From contig NW_024468914.1 in the NCBI RefSeq assembly GCF_011745365.1, positions 248,001 to 312,000 of the forward strand: a stretch of 64,000 bases of DNA, read 5' to 3'. The notes beneath the pieces were generated by a model. That model was not told where the DNA came from. It searched no databases and saw only the letters and a program-made list of their open reading frames with translations. The position numbers were made by a program, and so were the translations under genes. Shown here one piece after another: positions 61,493-64,000 of the stretch; position 1 is the stretch's first letter; every line of letters starts with the position of its first letter. Origin of the DNA: Cryphonectria parasitica EP155. Its lineage: Eukaryota > Ascomycota > Sordariomycetes > Diaporthales > Cryphonectriaceae.

Positions 61493-63351
61493 ATGGACGA
61501 CAAAGGCGAGAATCAGTCTGCAGACCAGATCGAAGACGCTGCCCAGCGCATCGACTCGAGGGTCTCGAAGCCAGAGGACCTACAGCCGCGGTCCCTGGAG
61601 GAGGAGAAGCGCATTCTCAAGTCCATCGACCGACGCCTGGTCACCACGCTGGGTGTCATGTACTGCGTGTCGCTGATGGACAGGACTAACCTGGGGGCTG
61701 CGAGCATCGCTGGCATGAGTACTGAGCTGGTGCTCATAGGAGAACGATATGTAAGTGTTGCATTTCGCACATTCTCCCTCTTGTGCATGTTACCGCTCTG
61801 GTGAAAAGGATAAGGAAGCGAAGGGTCGTTACAGATGGTACAGGTGGAAGAGAAAAAAGAAACATGGAACAAAAGAACAAAGGAAATGACTGACCTCGAT
61901 AATTTATTTTGGACCAGTCTATTATTACCCTTGTCTTTTTCGTCACCTATGTCATCTTTCAACCACCTTCGACCATCATGGTGCGCGCCCTGGGCCCGAG
62001 AATCCACCTGTCGGTCATTACGCTGCTGTGGGGAGCCTGCATGATCGGGATGGGCTTCGTTAGAAACTGGCAGACAATGGCTGGTCTAAGGGTCATCCTG
62101 GGTGTTCTTGAGGCCGGCTTCTTTCCAAGCTGCGTCTACCTGCTGAGCACCTGGTATACAAGGTGTGAGTGATGCTCTCTCTCTCTCTTTCTCTCCTTCT
62201 ATCTCTACCCACACACACACACGGCTGACGACGAGGATCATGACGAGGGTTGAAAAACAACAGATGAGATGGGCAAACGCTACTCTGTCTTTTACCTCCT
62301 AGGCTGCGTAGCCTCAGCCTTCTCAGGCATCCTAGCCTTCGGCCTCATGCAAATGAACGGCCTCGCCAACCTCACCGGCTGGCGCTGGATCTTCGTCATC
62401 GAGGGCATCCTGACCTGCCTGCTGGGCATCGCAGGCTACTGGCTCGTCATCGACTTCCCCGACTCGTCCCGCCCCTCGTGGCGCTTCCTGACAAGCCAGG
62501 ACCGCGCCTGGGTCGTGTCCCGCGTCGACGCCGACCGGGGCGACGCCAAGGTGCAGGCGTTCTCGCCGGCGCTGTTCTTCCGCGCCGGGCTCGACTGGAA
62601 GATCTGGTGTTTTGCGCTCATCTTCTTCAACACCACGACCGTCACCTACGCGCTGGCGTATTTCCTGCCCGTCATCCTGAACGAGAGCCTCGGGTTCTCG
62701 GTCGGCGCGTCGCAGTGCCTCGTCGCCCCGCCGTATGTGCTCGCCGGCGGCGTCATGTTCGGCACGGCCTGGCTGGGCGATAGGTATCGGCTGCGCGGGG
62801 TCCCGATCCTTATTAATATGACGCTGTGTGTTGTGGGCTTGCCCATCATGGGATTCCACAAGAACCCTGCTGTGCGGTACTTTGGGGTCTTTCTAGTCAC
62901 GGCGGGGGCCAACTCGAATGTGCCTGCTGCCATGAGCTACCAGGCGAACAACATCCGTGGCCAGTGGAAGAGGGCCTTTTGCAGCGCCACGCTGGTGGGG
63001 TTTGGCGGGATTGGTGGTATCTGTGGCAGTCTGGTCTTTAGGTGAGTTTTATCAGTTTTTGTTTTTATCTCTTCGAGGGGATGCATCTAGGCTGTTCTTT
63101 TTCTCTTTGATCAAAGCCTTTCTCTGAAATGGAACACTAATTTGGTTGCTCACCCGGACAACAGAGAACAAGATAAGCCTACCTATAGGCCTGGGCTGTA
63201 TGCCTGTATCGCATGCTCGCTGCTTAACATTGTTCTGGTGTGTGTTCTCACGGTGTACTTTAGGATCGAGAATGGGCGGGCAAGCCGTGGTGAGAAGGAG
63301 CTGGAGACGGATGACGAGGATTATCAGCCTGGATTTAGATATACGTACTGA
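61493..63351 (+). CDS. MFS transporter, allantoate permease-like (DAL5/ACS family)
   Basis: Plasma-membrane proton-coupled anion transporter family. Four exons: 61493-61750, 61918-62164, 62264-63041 and 63165-63351. They give 490 codons (489 aa), the normal length for 12 membrane helices. A hydrophilic N-terminus leads into 'SIDRRLVTTLGVMYCVSLMDRTNLGAASIAGM', the DAL5/ACS first-helix signature. Then come 'ITLVFFVTYVIFQPPSTIMVRALGPR', 'GLRVILGVLEAGFFPSCVYLLSTWY', 'GWRWIFVIEGI' and 'FFNTTTVTYALAYFLPVIL'. 'SYQANNIRGQWKRAFCSATLVGFGGIGGI' matches the helix-10 region of the family. Substrates in relatives include allantoate, nicotinate, biotin precursors and other carboxylates; which applies here cannot be told. 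Exon joins are unambiguous (e.g. AGG-T|AT-GAG at 62164/62264). Confidence 0.93.
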
Positions 63352-64000
63352 TTAAGTGAGGAGGTTTTGTGGTATAACATACGTGGTGGGAGATGGGGTG
63401 ATTATTCATCCATGCCTCTTGGGCAACTATTTGGAATCACGCGTGACTATTGTATGGATTAAGTAGACTATCAAACATATACGAAGGATTGTAAGCTTCA
63501 ATCTTGAACTTACTGTAAACACGTCTCAAAGATCGGCGTGAAAGAAGACGGCGTTGGGAATAGTTATGAATTCATCGATGACATTGACACTCCGATGATG
63601 TACAATCATTCACAAATTACTAGAGCACTTATTCTACAGCAGAAAGACACTTTCAACACACTTCAAATTTCCCCCCTAAGATGGTGAAGTGTTTCGGGCA
63701 TCTCCAACCGAGTGCAGAGATAAGGTGCGGGCGGATCGGCACGTTGGCCGGCGACGGCGATGTCGGACAATTGACAACAAGCGAAACCGGGATGCTGCAG
63801 TGGTCTTGTCAGCTACCATGCATGATGTATTATTTCTCATCACTATTTGCTGCAGTACTTGTCAGTATGCAAGCATACAGATGCGGAGGTGTTGCAGGAG
63901 GATTCTGTCCCTCTTTTCATCCATGCTCCTCTTTCAATTTCCAATTGTCTATTTCATCATTCTCATATGCCCTTTCCCTTGGCTTCGTTAAAGTTCACTT
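63352..64000. other. 3' flank of the MFS gene
   Basis: 649 bp to the window edge. One 100-codon frame (63689-63991) has no recognisable content. No gene is called. Confidence 0.5.

Noticed and set aside
63689..63991. 100-codon + strand frame at the window edge
   Set aside because: The residues look random, with no domain or neighbouring exon support.

Overview
The window is nuclear DNA of a filamentous ascomycete (Pezizomycotina, probably Sordariomycetes). The evidence is short spliceosomal introns (about 50-170 nt, GT..AG, some with CTAAC branch sites), fungal-only families (Inp1, RTA1, DUF7702, 2EXR, White Collar-1) and widely spaced single genes on both strands. The taxon below Pezizomycotina is inference. 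No rRNA, tRNA, transposon, CRISPR array or biosynthetic cluster was recognised.

Layout. 0-4.8 kb: 3' end of an OTU1-type deubiquitinase, then a formamidase gene (fmdS-like) and, tandemly upstream of it, a membrane-protein gene (usgS-like). 6-11.5 kb: INP1 (peroxisome retention) convergent with the CBS-domain protein SDS23. 13.7-20.2 kb: importin PSE1/KAP121, then an RTA1-family membrane protein. 23.3-24.6 kb: an unrecognised disordered protein, followed by about 6.7 kb without a convincing gene. 31.3-34.7 kb: a LEU2-type 3-isopropylmalate dehydrogenase with a Glu/Gly insertion and an unrecognised low-complexity protein. 36.3-39.6 kb: the blue-light receptor and GATA factor White Collar-1, with 3.1 kb of gene-free DNA upstream. 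42.8-48.1 kb: the divergent pair ASF1 (histone chaperone) and RNA14 (mRNA 3'-end cleavage), then a 2EXR protein. 54.4-57.6 kb: an Argonaute with an intact catalytic tetrad behind a long pyrimidine-rich leader. 59.5-63.4 kb: a DUF7702 membrane protein and a DAL5-like MFS transporter.

Most genes are unrelated housekeeping or regulatory loci and do not form one pathway. The clear functional context is nitrogen scavenging: formamidase has five HGATAR (AreA-type) sites upstream and appears to keep the usgS-fmdS arrangement known from Aspergillus nidulans, and the DAL5-like permease belongs to a family that is often nitrogen-regulated.

The spliced models were checked by hand for reading-frame continuity; every multi-exon CDS given sums to whole codons. 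The least certain points are the 5' ends of SDS23 and the 2EXR gene, whether the 33.3-34.7 kb gene contains an intron, and whether the 24.6-31.3 kb stretch is transcribed.
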